Below, piece by piece: positions 53,435-61,203 of a stretch of DNA of 61,203 bases (positions within the stretch are counted from its first letter, which is position 1; every line of letters begins with the position of its first letter). The notes under the pieces are model-generated. The model saw only the letters and a program-made list of their open reading frames with translations. It did no database searches and had not been told where the DNA came from. This stretch comes from an uncultured Alphaproteobacteria bacterium (GTDB lineage: Bacteria; Pseudomonadota; Alphaproteobacteria; CAAHEQ01; UBA3637). The stretch is from contig CANQUX010000010.1 of NCBI GenBank assembly GCA_947627155.1, forward strand, positions 1 to 61,203, in the 5' to 3' direction. The position numbers were made by a program, and so were the translations under genes.

Positions 53435-55410
53435 TTAACCTCCTTTCTTTGGGATTCAATTAAAACGGCGGTAATATCATCATTCACGGGCGGCGGCGCA
53501 AAGGTGAAAAAGCGATTCATAACACCGGTTAACCCCTCTCGAATGGGCATTTGCGTTGAAGCCTCTTTCACAAAGTTCATCAATTCTTTCACACTCATTT
53601 GTTCGTTTTGTTCATTAACGGTTTCCGTTAAGGCATCACTATATATAAACAAACGATTTCCGAGCGTGAACGGAACGGTTTTATTTTCATAGACCGCCGA
53701 TTGAGAAATGCCCAGCGGCAATCCGCGCGTTGTTAAAACACGCCATTTTTTCCCGTCCCAATGAAACGGCTGCGGTGCGGCAGCACCGGAATAAGTCAGT
53801 GTTTCTTCCGCCGCATGATAAATACCGAAAAAGAACGTGGCAAACTGTCCGCGTTGTAACAAAGCATAGAGATGATGATTGAGAATGCTTAAAAAATCGG
53901 ACGGTTGTTTAATTTTATCATGCATTTGAAAAATCAGCGTATGCAATCGAAACGTATTTAAAGCCGAGGCCAGCCCGTGCCCCGAAAAATCGCACAGATA
54001 AAATCCGACACGTTGTTTATCAAGCTCGATGACTTGCCAAAAATCACCACCCAATTTATCGGACGGCTCAAAATAAGAGGCAATATCCAAACCGTACTGC
54101 CGATGAATTGTTTGCAATCGCTCGGCATGCGGCAACAAACCCATTTGCATACTCTGCGCCGTTGACAATTCCTGATGAATTTGCTTTAACCGTTTTTGCA
54201 GCCGATTAACCAACATTTTATTTTCCAAATGAATGCGCACGCGCGCAAAAAATTCCAGCGGATTAATGGGCTTGGTAATAAAATCGGATGCTCCCGATTT
54301 AAAAGTTTTATCTCGAGCTTCTCGGGTATCGGAAGCCGTTTGAATTAAAACGGGAATAGCATATGTATAAGGGGTTGATTTCAACCGTTTCAGCACTTCA
54401 TATCCGTTCAGTTTCGGCATACCGATATCTAAAATAATTAAATCCGGCTCAAATGTTAACACTTTATTGAGACCCTGCACGCCGTCTTCGGCAATTTCAA
54501 TTTGCTTAATGCCCAATTGCGATAATAATCCGCCCAATAACGCCTGATTACTCTTATCATCTTCAACAATTAACACTTTGGCTCGTGATAAATCTTCGTG
54601 CGGAACGGTATTTGTTGACCGAATCGGATCAATGGGCAAAGGAACATCGGGATTTTGAGATTTTTCCCGCAAAAACGAAAGTGATATTTCTTTACCGTAA
54701 TTATCAATGGTGCATGAATCCGCCGCACCGGCAATAATGCGCAATCCCCGGCCGGACGTGGCACGAATACTCGGTGTTTGTTTTAAAATCTCCCCGAGCG
54801 AATAACCCATTCCCTCATCACGCACCGTAATTTTCATTTTCGTTCGATTCCATTGTGCGGCAATGCTGATGGCTTTACGGGCATAAGCAGGCGTATTGAG
54901 GCGTTCACGCACCAAGGCGCTGTAAGACGTATATTCGGCGGCATTTTGCCTTAATTTGCCGGATAAACGCAAATTACCGTGAATCAATCCGTTGACCAAT
55001 GATTCGTGCAGCGCCAGATGAATGGATTCAAATCGAAAATCGGAAAAACCCTGTCGCTTTTGCAAGGCTTTGGAAAAAATAAGCGCCACATCATAATGAT
55101 AAATAACGGGTCCCGTCAACAAAAAGCCCAACCCGTCCGCAAAGGTATGATTTTTTTGCTGTCCGATAAAATCGGCAATACTTTTAAAAGAAGCCTGTGC
55201 GTCAATTAAAACGGTAATCGGCAATTGAAACAATGTTTCCAGTCGGCTTTCGGTTAACTCATCGGAAACAACGCACACGGATTGGGGCATTTCCTCTAAA
55301 TTCCCTTGATGCAAAAAAGGATTTTCCGCATCGGGCCACACCGGCAATTTACATTTATCGGCAATTTTCAATAATTTTTCTTTGGAAACGTTATCACCCG
55401 TTATATACAT
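53431..55410 (-). CDS. HATPase-REC-PP2C regulator: anti-sigma-like kinase domain, receiver, SpoIIE-type phosphatase
   Basis: 659 residues. Order: an N-terminal ~110-residue region of unknown fold; a HATPase domain (N-box HESLVNGLIHGN, ~135-146; DEGMGYS; TSGRGLRII); a receiver domain with acidic pocket VEDD (282-285), phospho-acceptor D328 in LDIGMP and K380 in ITKP; a linker helix; and a PP2C/SpoIIE phosphatase with GGDFW (454), CDFSGHG (474), SDALTE (592) and NDD (644). Such proteins control anti-sigma-factor antagonists (partner switching). Having the antagonist-kinase and the phosphatase in one chain is uncommon. ATG 55410 follows CAGGAGG. Coupled to rsmE by ATGA. No sigma factor or STAS protein is nearby. 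Confidence 0.85.
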   Translation of the reverse strand: MYITGDNVSKEKLLKIADKCKLPVWPDAENPFLHQGNLEEMPQSVCVVSDELTESRLETLFQLPITVLIDAQASFKSIADFIGQQKNHTFADGLGFLLTGPVIYHYDVALIFSKALQKRQGFSDFRFESIHLALHESLVNGLIHGNLRLSGKLRQNAAEYTSYSALVRERLNTPAYARKAISIAAQWNRTKMKITVRDEGMGYSLGEILKQTPSIRATSGRGLRIIAGAADSCTIDNYGKEISLSFLREKSQNPDVPLPIDPIRSTNTVPHEDLSRAKVLIVEDDKSNQALLGGLLSQLGIKQIEIAEDGVQGLNKVLTFEPDLIILDIGMPKLNGYEVLKRLKSTPYTYAIPVLIQTASDTREARDKTFKSGASDFITKPINPLEFFARVRIHLENKMLVNRLQKRLKQIHQELSTAQSMQMGLLPHAERLQTIHRQYGLDIASYFEPSDKLGGDFWQVIELDKQRVGFYLCDFSGHGLASALNTFRLHTLIFQMHDKIKQPSDFLSILNHHLYALLQRGQFATFFFGIYHAAEETLTYSGAAAPQPFHWDGKKWRVLTTRGLPLGISQSAVYENKTVPFTLGNRLFIYSDALTETVNEQNEQMSVKELMNFVKEASTQMPIREGLTGVMNRFFTFAPPPVNDDITAVLIESQRKEVK

Positions 55411-55592
55411 GTTGCCTCCTGCCGAATAAATTATTTGAATCCGTTTTAGGAAATTATATCTGTTTTTTTTCATAAAATACAAGAAAAATATGCTTTTTTA
55501 AAATAAAATCATCAAACGATATGGATTTTCATTGCTTTTTTTAAAAAATCCGTTTAAACTGACGGCGTTCAGTTATAAAGTGAGGATAAAGT

Positions 55593-57149
55593 ATGAAACA
55601 ATTAAATCCGATTACCATTTCCGGCAAAGAAGTTATTCCGCTGATTGAAGGGGGCAAAGGTATTGCCGTTTCCGACGGGCATTCATCGGGCGCATGGGCC
55701 AAAGCCGGCGCTGTCGGTACTATTTCCGGCGTGTTTGCCGATACGGTTGATGAAAAAGGGCGAATCGTTCCCAAAGTTTACACGCGTAAAACGCGTTTGG
55801 AAAGACATAACGAGCTGATTGAAATGTCCATTAAGGGCGGTATTTCGCAAGCCAAAATCGCGCATGAAATTGCCGGAGAAAACGGTCGGATTCACATGAA
55901 CGTTCTTTGGGAAATGGGCGGCAGTATTCCCATTTTGGAAGGCGTGATGAACTCCTGCGAAAGCGTGATGAAAAATTTAATGCAAAAAGCGCCCGAAAAA
56001 TATCAGGATAAATTGGAGGCCGTGGGCGAATTGGTGCAACAAACGCTCGGTACACTGCGCTTTCAATATCAAAAGCGCGTTAAAGACACCGTTCCCGTTG
56101 TGAATGACATTTTAGGTGAAGTGCATAAGTTAATTCACGGCATTACCTGCGGCGCGGGTATGCCTTATAAACTGGCGGAAATTGCTTCAAAATACGGTCT
56201 TTACTATTATCCGATTGTTTCATCTGCCCGTGCGTTTCGGGCGTTATGGCTCCGAAGCTATAAAAACTGTCCCGAATATTTGGGCGGTGTTGTTTATGAA
56301 GATCCGTGGTTAGCGGGCGGCCATAACGGACTGTCCAATTCCGAAAATCCCGAACAACCGGAAAATCCGTATCCGCGGTTGGTGAACTTACGCAAGCAAA
56401 TGAACGAATATCGCTTGGAAAACGTGCCCATTATTATGGCGGGCGGTGTTTGGAATTTAAGTGAGTTTGAAGATTTTATCGACAATCCGGAAATCGGCCC
56501 GTTAGCGTTTCAACTCGGCACACGTCCGTTATTAACGGTTGAAAGCCCGGTTGCCAAAGCATGGCAAGGGTGTTTGCGCGCTTTGAAAAAGGGCGATGTT
56601 ATTTTGCAACAATTTTCGCCCACGGGTTTTTATTCCTCGGCCGTTAAAAACAAGTTTTTACAAAGTTTAATTGACAGAAAAGATACGGAAATGCCTTACA
56701 TGGAAAAACCGGAAGGAATTTTTGTGAAACCGTTTGTTGTGTCGGCAGCGCATACCGTTTATTTAACGGAACACGATTTTAAACGCGCAAAAGCCTATCA
56801 GGCAGGTGATAAACCGGTTGCCGTTCGCACACCCGATAAATCCGTTATCTTTCTTTCGCGGGAGGAAGATGCCCAAATTAAAGAAGATCGCAAAAATTGT
56901 GTCGGTTGTTTATCGGCCTGTGCGTTTTCGGGCTGGTCGCAGGCAACGGGGCATTTAGACAGATTGCCCGATTCGCGCTCGTTTTGCATTACAAAAACTT
57001 TAACCGCCATTGCGCATGGGGAAAGCATTGATAACAACCTGATGTTTGCCGGGCATTTAGCCTATCGATTCGGAACGGATCCGATGTATAAAAACGGCTA
57101 TATTCCGACCGTGCAAGAATTAATTGATGCGTTGTTATCGGGTAAGTAA
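55593..57149 (+). CDS. nitronate monooxygenase/2-nitropropane dioxygenase-like FMN protein
   Basis: 518 residues, a TIM-barrel flavoprotein of the NMO type (family also contains trans-enoyl reductase subunits). Seen: N-terminal GGKGIAVSDGHSSGAWAKAGAVGTISG, GITCGAGMPYKLAEIASKY, GGHNGLSN, FMN-phosphate-like IIMAGGVWN and AFQLGTRPLLTVESP. A long C-terminal extension with CVGCLSACAFSGWSQATG has two close cysteines and may bind a cluster. It is longer than classic NMOs (about 320-360), so the exact reaction is uncertain. It stands alone. Confidence 0.72.
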   Translation: MKQLNPITISGKEVIPLIEGGKGIAVSDGHSSGAWAKAGAVGTISGVFADTVDEKGRIVPKVYTRKTRLERHNELIEMSIKGGISQAKIAHEIAGENGRIHMNVLWEMGGSIPILEGVMNSCESVMKNLMQKAPEKYQDKLEAVGELVQQTLGTLRFQYQKRVKDTVPVVNDILGEVHKLIHGITCGAGMPYKLAEIASKYGLYYYPIVSSARAFRALWLRSYKNCPEYLGGVVYEDPWLAGGHNGLSNSENPEQPENPYPRLVNLRKQMNEYRLENVPIIMAGGVWNLSEFEDFIDNPEIGPLAFQLGTRPLLTVESPVAKAWQGCLRALKKGDVILQQFSPTGFYSSAVKNKFLQSLIDRKDTEMPYMEKPEGIFVKPFVVSAAHTVYLTEHDFKRAKAYQAGDKPVAVRTPDKSVIFLSREEDAQIKEDRKNCVGCLSACAFSGWSQATGHLDRLPDSRSFCITKTLTAIAHGESIDNNLMFAGHLAYRFGTDPMYKNGYIPTVQELIDALLSGK

Positions 57150-57233
57150 CAGCAAAAAAAGAATAAAACAAACACTTCAAATGAATCGAAATTTTTCGAA
57201 TTGTTTGTTTGGGTTACAAACAGAAACAATACC

Positions 57234-57395
57234 TTATTTTCTGCATTTTGTTAAAGTTGTCATATCATCACATTTTTTCTTGCTGAACGGATTATCCTTG
57301 CTTTCCTGATCAGCATCTCTAAAATTGACAGCATATGAAGCAACCGGTGCAGCCAAAAAAGCACCTAACAAAGCCAATAAAAGAATTTTTTTCAT
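57234..57395 (-). CDS. small secreted peptide of unknown function
   Basis: 53 residues: signal peptide MKKILLLALLGAFLAAPVASYA, then a 30-residue mature part with two Cys (KKKCDDMTTLTKC) that could form a disulfide. GAAGGAGGGAAAATG gives an excellent ribosome-binding site, which is the main support that this is real. Confidence 0.6.
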   Translation of the reverse strand: MKKILLLALLGAFLAAPVASYAVNFRDADQESKDNPFSKKKCDDMTTLTKCRK

Positions 57396-57473
57396 TTTCC
57401 CTCCTTCATTATTATTCATCTTTTTATATTATACCCAAAAAAATGCCTTAATACAACTCTTTTTTTAAAAAAT

Positions 57474-57503
57474 AAAAAAACCGCCTTAAAAAGCGGTTTT
57501 TTT
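57474..57503. terminator. bidirectional terminator between rpmG and the small secreted peptide gene
   Basis: AAAAAAACCGC (57474-57484) pairs with GCGGTTTTTTT (57493-57503). It terminates rpmG (minus strand), which ends at 57527. Confidence 0.85.
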
Positions 57504-57526
57504 ACTTAAAAAACAACCTTGAAAGC

Positions 57527-57694
57527 TTATTTGATTTTCTTTTCAACAAATTCAACATGCTTTCTGGCTTTTTTATCATATTTGCGAACTTTCATCTTTT
57601 CGGTTTTCGTTCGCGGATTCTTTTTTGTTACATAGAAAGTACCCGTACCGGCCGTGCTTTCTAATTTAATTTCAACTGTTGTTGGTTTTGCCAT
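57527..57694 (-). CDS. rpmG: 50S ribosomal protein L33
   Basis: 55 residues, reading [18 protein letters not shown], then [21 protein letters not shown] and a [15 protein letters not shown] end. This is the Cys-free type of L33 found in proteobacteria: the zinc-binding Cys pairs of other forms are missing (FYVTKKN). Start ATG 57694. The gap upstream to 57971 has only a repeat hairpin. Confidence 0.93.
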   Translation of the reverse strand: MAKPTTVEIKLESTAGTGTFYVTKKNPRTKTEKMKVRKYDKKARKHVEFVEKKIK

Positions 57695-57837
57695 TGTTAA
57701 TCACCACTTTATAAAAAAAATTGAACTACGAGAAAGGAATATATCAAAAAATTTACCGCAAGTCAAGCATTAAATAGTAAAAGTCATAAAAAACATTTTT
57801 TGGGGGGGTCTGCCTTTCGCGTTTTAAATAAAAACAA

Positions 57838-57878
57838 CGGGCAGAGACGGAAATTCAAGAAAAAAACCGTTCTGCCCG
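57838..57878 (-). terminator. hairpin terminator after the first TM2 gene; repeated at 60433-60472
   Basis: CGGGCAGA (57838-57845) with TCTGCCCG (57871-57878), followed by T-rich flanks. The whole ~50-base sequence, including the AACGG/CCGTT ends, recurs after the pilin at 60519. Confidence 0.65.
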
Positions 57879-57971
57879 CCGTTTTTTGCCTTAAAAAGCT
57901 GTTTGATAACCTGCATGTATTACAACAACATATTTTCTTGTAATAACAGTGCACAATACCGACTCATTCCA

Positions 57972-58415
57972 TTATTGCAGTGCAGTCGTATAACCCGCTA
58001 AACTCGCAATAAAACCTATGAGTGTCAAAATGATACAAATACCAATGATAACACCTATCGTGACTTTACAGGCGGTACTTGCCGGAATTAAATTAACTCC
58101 CGAAGCGGTTTTCTTGGTAATGCACATTTCAACGATAATCCAAATAAATATACCGATAGATAAAATTTGAGCAAGTATAGGAAATACTGTGCCTAATGCC
58201 AAGTATAATACCCACAGAATAATTTTGACAATACCTCTTATGGTTTGGCCGACATAAAAATTATGAATACCTAAACTACCCAAAAATGCTAACCATAAAA
58301 ATGTAGATTGCTTTTTCTTATTCAACAACTTATTTTTTTGATTATTAAATTCTGCTTCTGTGATGATTCCTCTCTTTCTCAGATCATTCAGTTTTTCTAA
58401 TTCTTCAACATTCAT
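57972..58415 (-). CDS. SHOCT-TM2 membrane protein, paralogue a
   Basis: 147 residues. An N-terminal SHOCT-type motif (ELEKLNDLRKRGIITEAEFNNQKNKLL) and a TM2 domain (LAFLGSLGIHNFYVGQTIRGIVKI) followed by helices. The GIHNFYVG turn is the TM2 hallmark. The third and fourth helices end near YTTALQ. It is one of three tandem copies on the minus strand. AAGGAG precedes the ATG. Role unknown. Confidence 0.8.
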   Translation of the reverse strand: MNVEELEKLNDLRKRGIITEAEFNNQKNKLLNKKKQSTFLWLAFLGSLGIHNFYVGQTIRGIVKIILWVLYLALGTVFPILAQILSIGIFIWIIVEMCITKKTASGVNLIPASTACKVTIGVIIGICIILTLIGFIASLAGYTTALQ

Positions 58416-58572
58416 TTTATTTTCTCCTTATTTTAAATTGTGAATCCGTCAGGCATTTTATTTTTGCTGTTTATGAACCTCATGACAGCTGATGCCAAAA
58501 CGGAACATATTTGAGTAACGACAACAACATATTTTCTTATAATAACATTGCACGATACCCCGGTTCATTTCA

Positions 58573-59028
58573 TTATTGCAGTGCAGCCATATAACCCGCC
58601 AAACCTGCCAAACCTGCAATACCAACTACTACCATTATCAGTATTAAGACGAAAAAGATATAAATACCCATGATAATACCTATTGCGATTTTACAGGCGG
58701 TACTTGCCGGAATTAAGCTGACTCCCGCAGCGGTTTTGTCTGTAATGCACATTTCAATGATAATCCAAATAAATATACCAATGTATAAAAGATCAAGTAT
58801 GGGAAATGCCAAGCTTAATATAAACAGAATAAGTTTGAAGATACCTCTTATTGTTTGGCCGACATAAAAATTATGAATACCCAAACCACCCAAAAGAAGG
58901 GCTAACCATAAAAATATAGATTGCCTTTTCTTATTCAATAAACTATTTTTCTGACTATTAAATTCTTCTTCCGTAATAATACCCTTTTTTCTCAGGTTAT
59001 GAAGTTTTTCTAATTCTTCAGCGTTCAT
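58573..59028 (-). CDS. SHOCT-TM2 membrane protein, paralogue b
   Basis: 151 residues, same SHOCT motif (LEKLHNLRKKGIITEEEFNSQKNSLL) and GIHNFYVGQTIRG, with an extra C-terminal hydrophobic run (VVVGIAGLAGLAGYMAALQ). DNA upstream (the AAGGAG box with a TTTAAAATAAGGAG leader) and downstream matches paralogue a, so the duplication included flanking bases. Confidence 0.8.
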   Translation of the reverse strand: MNAEELEKLHNLRKKGIITEEEFNSQKNSLLNKKRQSIFLWLALLLGGLGIHNFYVGQTIRGIFKLILFILSLAFPILDLLYIGIFIWIIIEMCITDKTAAGVSLIPASTACKIAIGIIMGIYIFFVLILIMVVVGIAGLAGLAGYMAALQ

Positions 59029-59103
59029 TTTATTTTCTCCTTATTTTAAATTGTGAATCCGTCAGGCATTGTACGATATCTCGGTTCATTTCATTATTAC
59101 CGC

Positions 59104-59514
59104 CTATACTTTATGGTTCATCCACAGCCAGAGACAGAAACAAGCACCCAGGATAACATATATCGTAACTTTAAATGTGGTACTTGCCGGAATTAAATTG
59201 TCTCCCGCAGCGGTTTTCTTTGTGTCCATTTCGACGAGGCCAACCCAAAAACATAGTGCATACAGTAAAAAACGCACAGGAAATATAGGAAATGCCAAGT
59301 ATAATGCCCACAGAATAAGTTTAATGCTACCTCTTATTGTTTGACCGACATAGAAATTATGAATACCCCATTCCCCCAGAAGAAGTGCCAACAATAAAAA
59401 CGTAGATTCCTTTTTCTTATTCAACAAATTATTTTTCTGACTATTAAATTCTTCCTCCGTAATAATACCCTTCTTTCTCAGGTTATGAAGTTTTTCTAAT
59501 TCTTCAGCGTTCAT
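59104..59514 (-). CDS. SHOCT-TM2 membrane protein, paralogue c
   Basis: 136 residues, the most divergent copy: SHOCT motif conserved, TM2 turn GIHNFYVGQTIRG intact, but the last helix is short and ends in WLWMNHKV instead of the ALQ end, so its C-terminus differs from a and b. It lies next to the secreted-protein gene at 59527. Confidence 0.78.
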   Translation of the reverse strand: MNAEELEKLHNLRKKGIITEEEFNSQKNNLLNKKKESTFLLLALLLGEWGIHNFYVGQTIRGSIKLILWALYLAFPIFPVRFLLYALCFWVGLVEMDTKKTAAGDNLIPASTTFKVTIYVILGACFCLWLWMNHKV

Positions 59515-59526
59515 TTTATTTTTTCC

Positions 59527-60078
59527 TTATTCTAAGGAGGAATCAAGTTTGCCTAAATATGAAACAAATGTTCCTAAAGTTGAAGCAAATCTTTTTGCAG
59601 CTTTGTTTGAGGATCTCATTGTTTTTATTAGATTTTGACCATTAAATGTTGATGAATTTTTCGCGTTTGAAAGTAAATTTCCTGTACGATCGCTACATTT
59701 ATCCATCAATTCTTGACATCCGTCATCTTGACTCAACATAAAAAGACCTCCGGCGCATTTTTCATACCAAGCATCAATGAAATCAGTTCTATTCATAAGG
59801 CATTCTTCCAAACCGTCTTTATCTTCATTATACTTTTGTAACCACCCCACATAACCCATTGTACCTGCAAGAGAAACTATTCCCTCCATCGTCTCACCCG
59901 TTTGTCCTCCTGAAAGTGCAGCACCTATGCTCATACTAATGGTCTCAAAAACCAGGCAATAGGCATCTTTTTCCTTTTCCGAAAAATCCTCGGGAAAAAG
60001 ATCCGCCAAGGCAGTTGTTGCAATAAATGTACTTGATAAAATTGTATAAAGTAATGAATTTTTTATTATTTTTAACAT
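59527..60078 (-). CDS. secreted protein of unknown function
   Basis: 183 residues, signal peptide LLYTILSSTFIATTALA. The mature part is helical with six cysteines (DAYC, LEEC, YEKC, DGC, DKC). No family recognised. GAGGAGGG places the start at 60078 rather than 60126. The upstream promoter element is copy 6 of the repeat family, so it may be co-regulated with the pilin-like genes. Confidence 0.6.
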   Translation of the reverse strand: MLKIIKNSLLYTILSSTFIATTALADLFPEDFSEKEKDAYCLVFETISMSIGAALSGGQTGETMEGIVSLAGTMGYVGWLQKYNEDKDGLEECLMNRTDFIDAWYEKCAGGLFMLSQDDGCQELMDKCSDRTGNLLSNAKNSSTFNGQNLIKTMRSSNKAAKRFASTLGTFVSYLGKLDSSLE

Positions 60079-60131
60079 TTTCCCTCCTCGTAAAACATAA
60101 AAACAGATGTATAAACAACATACCAATGTAT

Positions 60132-60300
60132 CAAAAACGTACCTTTAATGCACCGTTTTTTTCGACAACTTTCCTTAAAAATGAGGGTTGAATGAGGAGA
60201 GTAAAAACTCAATAAAAATCAAAAAACTATGAGAAAAACAAAAAAATGCAAAAAAAATAAAAAAATTAAAAAAAAGTGTTGCATTAAAGGTACGTTTTTG
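60132..60300 (-). repeat. copy 6 of the ~166-bp promoter element
   Basis: The near end (60152-60132) reads GTGCATTAAAGGTACGTTTT on the minus strand, and the far end (60278-60300) is GTTGCATTAAAGGTACGTTT. The interior is A-rich and diverged. The -35-like GTGCAT and a weak TACATT (17 bases on) could drive the 59527 gene. Confidence 0.65.
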
Positions 60301-60432
60301 CAACGCAACATTTTATTGATATTTCAATCACTTAACATAGAATATGTTTTGTTATTCAAGAAATATTTTAAATTTTATAATATATTGATTTTATTGTTTT
60401 TTATAAAAATGCCTTCTGTCTTAAAAAAACAA

Positions 60433-60472
60433 CGGGCAGAAACTTAAAACTCAAGAAAAATCGTTCTGCCCG
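60433..60472 (-). terminator. hairpin terminator after the short pilin
   Basis: CGGGCAGAA (60433-60441) and TTCTGCCCG (60464-60472), near-copy of 57838-57878. Nothing else recognised between 60301 and 60518. Confidence 0.65.
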
Positions 60473-60518
60473 CCGTTCTTTGCTTTAAAAAAACACCCTT
60501 TTTAAAGCAAATAAGATG

Positions 60519-60998
60519 TTAACTTTGTTTAAATACATGTGAAAGCTTGTTGCTACTACAACCGTTAGTCACACCCAAAATACTGGCGGCAGCTTTGCAT
60601 ACGTTCTCACCGCTTGAACCAAAATCCAAACTAATTGTCACACCGCTATCATCCACAGCCGTAGCCGTAATTGAAACACCACCGGGAGTTTTGCTCTTTC
60701 CTGTTATAGTTATATTACTACCACTTCCAGTTTTTGTTCCTGCTGTTAAGCCGGCATCATACAGTGTCGGTATTGAACTTGAATAACCATCTGTTGAACC
60801 ATGTGTTGCTGCATAGGTTTGTGCGCCGGCAAACACAACAACAGCCAATTTACTGGCCGCGTCCAACGCTTCATTCGCACGGTAACGGTTCATGGCCATG
60901 GAATAACCCGCAATACCGCCAATGCTTAAAACGCCGATAATAGCTAAAACGCCAAGCATTTCAACCATTGACCGACCTGATTCGTTTGTTGTTTTCAT
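60519..60998 (-). CDS. short type IV pilin-like protein
   Basis: 159 residues. Prepilin signal of only eight residues (MKTTNESG), then RSMVEMLGVLAIIGVL with Glu+5 and the same Arg+1 as the adhesins. The globular part has TGKSKTPGGVSITATAVDDSGVTISLDFG and two C-terminal cysteines (NVCKAAAS, TNGCSS) forming a D-region-like loop. This is the only family member of normal major-pilin size, so it may be the shaft subunit to which the large adhesins add. Preceded by AAAGGATAAAAAATG. Confidence 0.85.
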   Translation of the reverse strand: MKTTNESGRSMVEMLGVLAIIGVLSIGGIAGYSMAMNRYRANEALDAASKLAVVVFAGAQTYAATHGSTDGYSSSIPTLYDAGLTAGTKTGSGSNITITGKSKTPGGVSITATAVDDSGVTISLDFGSSGENVCKAAASILGVTNGCSSNKLSHVFKQS

Positions 60999-61141
60999 TT
61001 TTTATCCTTTCATTTATGTTGTTTTTTAAACTCCCCGAGCCTAAAAAACGTTTATTTTAAAGGCATTAAAGCCTTTTTTTCATTATTCGAGAGATTCTTT
61101 CTCTCAACAAATAGCATAAAATAAACGTACGATTTTTGCAA
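60999..61141 (-). promoter_or_regulatory. leader and promoter of the short pilin
   Basis: Minus strand: TTGCAA (61141-61136), 17 bases, TATGCT (61118-61113), then a ~110-base leader with two hairpins: GAGAGA/TCTCTC (61089-61105) and AAAGGC/GCCTTT near 61059-61076. The leader is longer than those of the large adhesins, which begin ~25 bases after the -10. Confidence 0.55.
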
Positions 61142-61203
61142 CACTTTTTTTTAAAATTTTGAAAAAAAATTTATTTTAAACGGAATTCATTGATTTTTCA
61201 GCT
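61118..61203 (-). repeat. copy 7 of the ~166-bp promoter element, cut by the window end
   Basis: The near end (61142-61118) reads GTTGCAAAAATCGTACGTTT on the minus strand. The interior to 61203 contains AATTTATTTTAAACGGAATTC and GATTTTTCAGC, matching copies 2 and 4. The far end lies outside the window. Confidence 0.7.

Overview
The window reads as a chromosomal segment of a low-GC, Gram-negative bacterium. The SecDF-YajC block, kdsA (Kdo/LPS synthesis), an outer-membrane barrel, lipoproteins and a type IV pilin-like family with SGRSMIEMLG-type N-termini fit the AT-rich gut-associated Alphaproteobacteria (RF32-like lineages). That placement is inference from protein flavour; no rRNA gene or tRNA was seen.

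Layout. (1) 1-6.6 kb, accessory and AT-rich: a chimeric gene remnant, a two-gene Gabija anti-phage system (gajA, gajB), a Fic protein with an eroded 5' end, and a large HEILH putative metallopeptidase. (2) 6.7-12.3 kb: a tightly packed operon behind a near-perfect sigma-70 promoter and a foldable leader: NadM-like adenylyltransferase, CofE-like (F420-0:glutamate ligase family) enzyme, DUF5662-like protein, PnuC transporter, nucleoside deoxyribosyltransferase-like protein, radical SAM protein and an outer-membrane porin. The set looks like import and processing of a pyridine-nucleotide-type molecule, with no assigned pathway. (3) 12.3-29.6 kb: five very large pilin-like proteins (prepilin N-terminus, Cys-rich stalk, lectin-like or VWA head) on both strands, interrupted by infA, an unrecognised membrane protein, uvrB and an alpha/beta hydrolase. 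Two of them (14479-18693 and 27722-29131) end in a lectin-like domain whose last ~40 codons differ almost only at first and second positions of NNC/NNT codons. This is the signature of a diversity-generating retroelement (DGR) variable repeat. Each lectin-type gene at 14.5, 25.6 and 27.7 kb is followed by the same G+C-rich hairpin and then by a second palindromic repeat. A ~166-bp element with terminal inverted repeats (seven copies, one cut by the window edge) precedes every pilin-like gene and supplies its -35 box. (4) 29.6-57.7 kb, mostly housekeeping: secF-secD-yajC, dut, gdx, a metallothionein-like/CDF/CsoR metal cassette, recX, hslO, comEC, hisS, tpiA, secG, kdsA, eno, csp, fieF-like, rsmE, a HATPase-REC-PP2C regulator, an FMN nitronate monooxygenase-like protein and rpmG. 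(5) 57.9-61.2 kb: three tandem SHOCT-TM2 paralogues, a secreted protein and a short pilin, the last two again behind the repeat element.

The most interesting system is the pilin/lectin array: several pilus-type adhesins under one repeated promoter element, with at least two heads apparently diversified by a DGR whose reverse transcriptase and template repeat are not in this window. The second is the NadM/CofE-like/PnuC/deoxyribosyltransferase/radical SAM operon.
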